Shown here piece by piece: positions 62,263 through 64,000 of a stretch of 64,000 bases of DNA. How positions within the stretch are numbered: the stretch's first letter is position 1; every line of letters starts with the position of its first letter. The position numbers and the translations under genes are program-made. Source of the DNA: Variimorphobacter saccharofermentans (lineage in GTDB: Bacteria; Bacillota; Clostridia; Lachnospirales; Lachnospiraceae); assembly GCF_014174405.1 (NCBI RefSeq), contig NZ_JACEGA010000001.1, positions 2,385,001 through 2,449,000 on the forward strand, written 5' to 3'. The notes below the pieces were generated by a model. The model ran no database searches. It had not been told where the DNA came from and worked only from the letters and a program-made list of their open reading frames with translations.

Positions 62263-63897
62263 TTATCGCTGTGTTTCTGCCGCTACCAATCCGGCAACTC
62301 CATATTTTTCACGCAAGCGAGGCTTTTCAATTTTACCGGTTGGGTTACGGGGTACCTTATCAAAGATGACCTTTCGAGGACGTTTATAACGAGGCATCGG
62401 TGCGCAGAAGGCTTCTATTTCTTTCTCCGTACAGGTGCATCCAGGCTTTAGCTCGATGATTGCTGCTGCAATTTCACCCAGACGTTTATCCGGTAAACCA
62501 ATCACTGCAACATCTTTAATTGCAGTATGGGCACGAAGGAAATCTTCGATTTGTACGGGATACAGATTTTCTCCTCCACTAATGATTACGTCCTTCTTTC
62601 GATCAACAAGATAGATAAAGCCGTCCTCATCCATACGTGCCATATCACCGGTAAACAGCCACCCGTCCTTCAGTACCGCTTCAGTAGCCTTCGGATCCTT
62701 GTAATAGCATTTCATAACACCGGGTCCCTTTACAGCTAATTCACCGACCTCTCCCTGTTTCACAGGCTGTCTATTCTCATCAACGATCATCGTCTCCCAA
62801 TTATATCCTGGAACGCCAATCGCTCCTACTTTATGTATATTCTCCACACCAAGATGTACACATCCTGGTCCGATGGATTCGCTCAGTCCGTAATTCGTAT
62901 CATATTGATGATTAGGGAAATACTTCTTCCAGCGACGGATCAGACTCGGCGGAACCGGCTGGGCTCCGATATGCATCAGTCTCCACCTGGATAAATCATA
63001 GTCCTCCAATTTTAATTCTCCGCTGTCAATGGCATCCAGAATATCCTGTGCCCACGGAACAAGAAGCCACACAATCGTAATCTTCTCTTCAGATACTGTT
63101 TTTAATATCCATTCTGGTTTAATTCCCCTCAGTAATACAGCCTTGCTACCGGCTAGCAGACTACCGAACCAGTGCATTTTCGCTCCTGTATGGTACAATG
63201 GCGGTATACAGAGGAAGTTGTCCTCTCTGGTTTGTCCATGATGCTTATTTTCTGTGATACAAGCTGACATCAGGCTTTTATGTGTATGTAAGATGGCTTT
63301 TGGAAATCCTGTTGTTCCGGAGGAAAAGTAAATTGCAGCATCATCCTCATCCGATAACGCAATCTGAGGTGCTTCGGATGAGCAATTCGCAGTCAAACGA
63401 TCATAGCTTTCTGCAAAGGTCGGACGATTTTCCCCAGCATAGAATAAAGTTCTCACCATGGGAATCTGATCATATATGCTTTCAAGACGACCAATGAATT
63501 CAGGGCCAAATACTAACGCTATTGTATCCGATAATTCCAGACAATACTTTATCTCTTCCGCTGTATATCGGAAATTCAAAGGAACTGCGATTGCTCCTGC
63601 TTTCAGTATACCAAAATATATCGGTAGCCATTCCAGACAGTTCATCAATAAGATTGCTACCTTATCTCCTTTTTTAATACCTCTCTTCAAGAGTAAATTG
63701 GCCATACGGTTTGCTTTTTCATCAAAAACACGCCAAGTCATTTCTCGACGATATTCACCGGCCGGATTATTTTCAATCAATTCGTATTCTCGCCAGATTA
63801 CATGATGACTCTCCTGAAGATCCAGATTTATCTCTGTCAGACAGATTTCCTGTCCATACATCTCCGCATTCCGTGATAGTATTTCAGTGATTGGCAT
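62263..63897 (-). CDS. AMP-forming acyl-CoA ligase
   Basis: A 544-residue member of the ANL (adenylate-forming) superfamily. Phosphate loop YFSSGTTGFPKAILHTH, A5-like DTNYGLSESIGPGCV, the TGDMARMDEDGFIYLVDRKK block and the catalytic lysine in NPTGKIEKPRLREKYG. The sequence resembles medium- or long-chain acyl-CoA synthetases. The acyl substrate cannot be deduced. The start at 63897 follows GGAGG. It is the last gene; the remaining 103 nt at the window end hold its upstream region. Confidence 0.9.
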   Translation of the reverse strand: MPITEILSRNAEMYGQEICLTEINLDLQESHHVIWREYELIENNPAGEYRREMTWRVFDEKANRMANLLLKRGIKKGDKVAILLMNCLEWLPIYFGILKAGAIAVPLNFRYTAEEIKYCLELSDTIALVFGPEFIGRLESIYDQIPMVRTLFYAGENRPTFAESYDRLTANCSSEAPQIALSDEDDAAIYFSSGTTGFPKAILHTHKSLMSACITENKHHGQTREDNFLCIPPLYHTGAKMHWFGSLLAGSKAVLLRGIKPEWILKTVSEEKITIVWLLVPWAQDILDAIDSGELKLEDYDLSRWRLMHIGAQPVPPSLIRRWKKYFPNHQYDTNYGLSESIGPGCVHLGVENIHKVGAIGVPGYNWETMIVDENRQPVKQGEVGELAVKGPGVMKCYYKDPKATEAVLKDGWLFTGDMARMDEDGFIYLVDRKKDVIISGGENLYPVQIEDFLRAHTAIKDVAVIGLPDKRLGEIAAAIIELKPGCTCTEKEIEAFCAPMPRYKRPRKVIFDKVPRNPTGKIEKPRLREKYGVAGLVAAETQR

Positions 63898-64000
63898 TTC
63901 TTTTTCCTCCAGTTCTGTAACACACTATTTCGTGTTTTCTTTTTCATGTTTATCACTATAAAGAAGTAAAGCACTAAATTATATTATAAAACGATGAACT

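Overview
The window looks like chromosome of a low-GC anaerobic Firmicute, most likely a Clostridium/Lachnospiraceae-type organism. The support is AT-rich DNA, strong AGGAGG-type ribosome binding sites before almost every gene, a T-box leader before serS, hydrogenase maturation and PflX-like radical SAM genes, and clostridial group II introns. No rRNA, tRNA or CRISPR array was seen. Most genes lie on the minus strand.

Layout. 0-4 kb: the 5' part of a biotin-dependent urea/guanidine carboxylase, the two urea-carboxylase-associated proteins now linked to carboxyguanidine deimination, a structured leader, and a LuxR-type regulator. 4-14.6 kb: accessory genes, including a GyrI-like protein, an HDOD protein, an unusual XRE-HTH/PurM fusion, a broken alpha/beta hydrolase, LicD, an SGNH esterase, pirin, a GH43-type glycosidase and an M28 peptidase. 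14.9-26 kb: a GGDEF-EAL receptor, mgtE preceded by a small uORF, a metallo-beta-lactamase-fold hydrolase, an esterase, a lipoprotein broken at a C8 tract, two acetyltransferases, an AraC/GyrI regulator and decayed genes. 26-42 kb is shaped by mobile DNA: two related group II introns, an IS3-family element between two inverted serine-recombinase fragments, and a solo array of direct repeats. Between these lie a short-chain dehydrogenase, a LysR regulator, the metE-metF operon and a sigma/anti-sigma pair. 42-64 kb is more housekeeping: PflX-like radical SAM protein, DNA glycosylase, aldo/keto reductase, threonine aldolase, ftsE-ftsX with a coiled-coil partner, a four-domain CoA-disulfide reductase with an ArsR regulator, a two-component HK/HDOD pair, a nucleotidase, hypE, serS and an acyl-CoA ligase.

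How genes work together. Guanidine or urea nitrogen use (1-3.8 kb) is probably controlled by the LuxR protein and by transcription attenuation. Methionine synthesis is metE-metF with an adjacent LysR regulator. Cell-wall hydrolase control is the likely role of FtsEX plus the coiled-coil protein. Reactive-sulfur handling is the likely role of the CoA-disulfide reductase/rhodanese/TusA/DsrE fusion with its ArsR regulator and a palindromic operator. Signalling genes are frequent (GGDEF-EAL, two HDOD proteins, REC-histidine kinase).

Most notable observations: both group II introns sit at the same position of an RNA methyltransferase 3' end, and splicing restores an LMSR-type C terminus in each. 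One lies in an apparently functional gene, the other in a relic with a dead maturase. Also notable are the HTH-PurM fusion with a degenerate ATP loop, the mgtE uORF, a 12-bp tandem repeat carrying Shine-Dalgarno-like cores, and a large nested palindrome between hypE and serS. All reading was by eye; no folding, alignment or database search was run.
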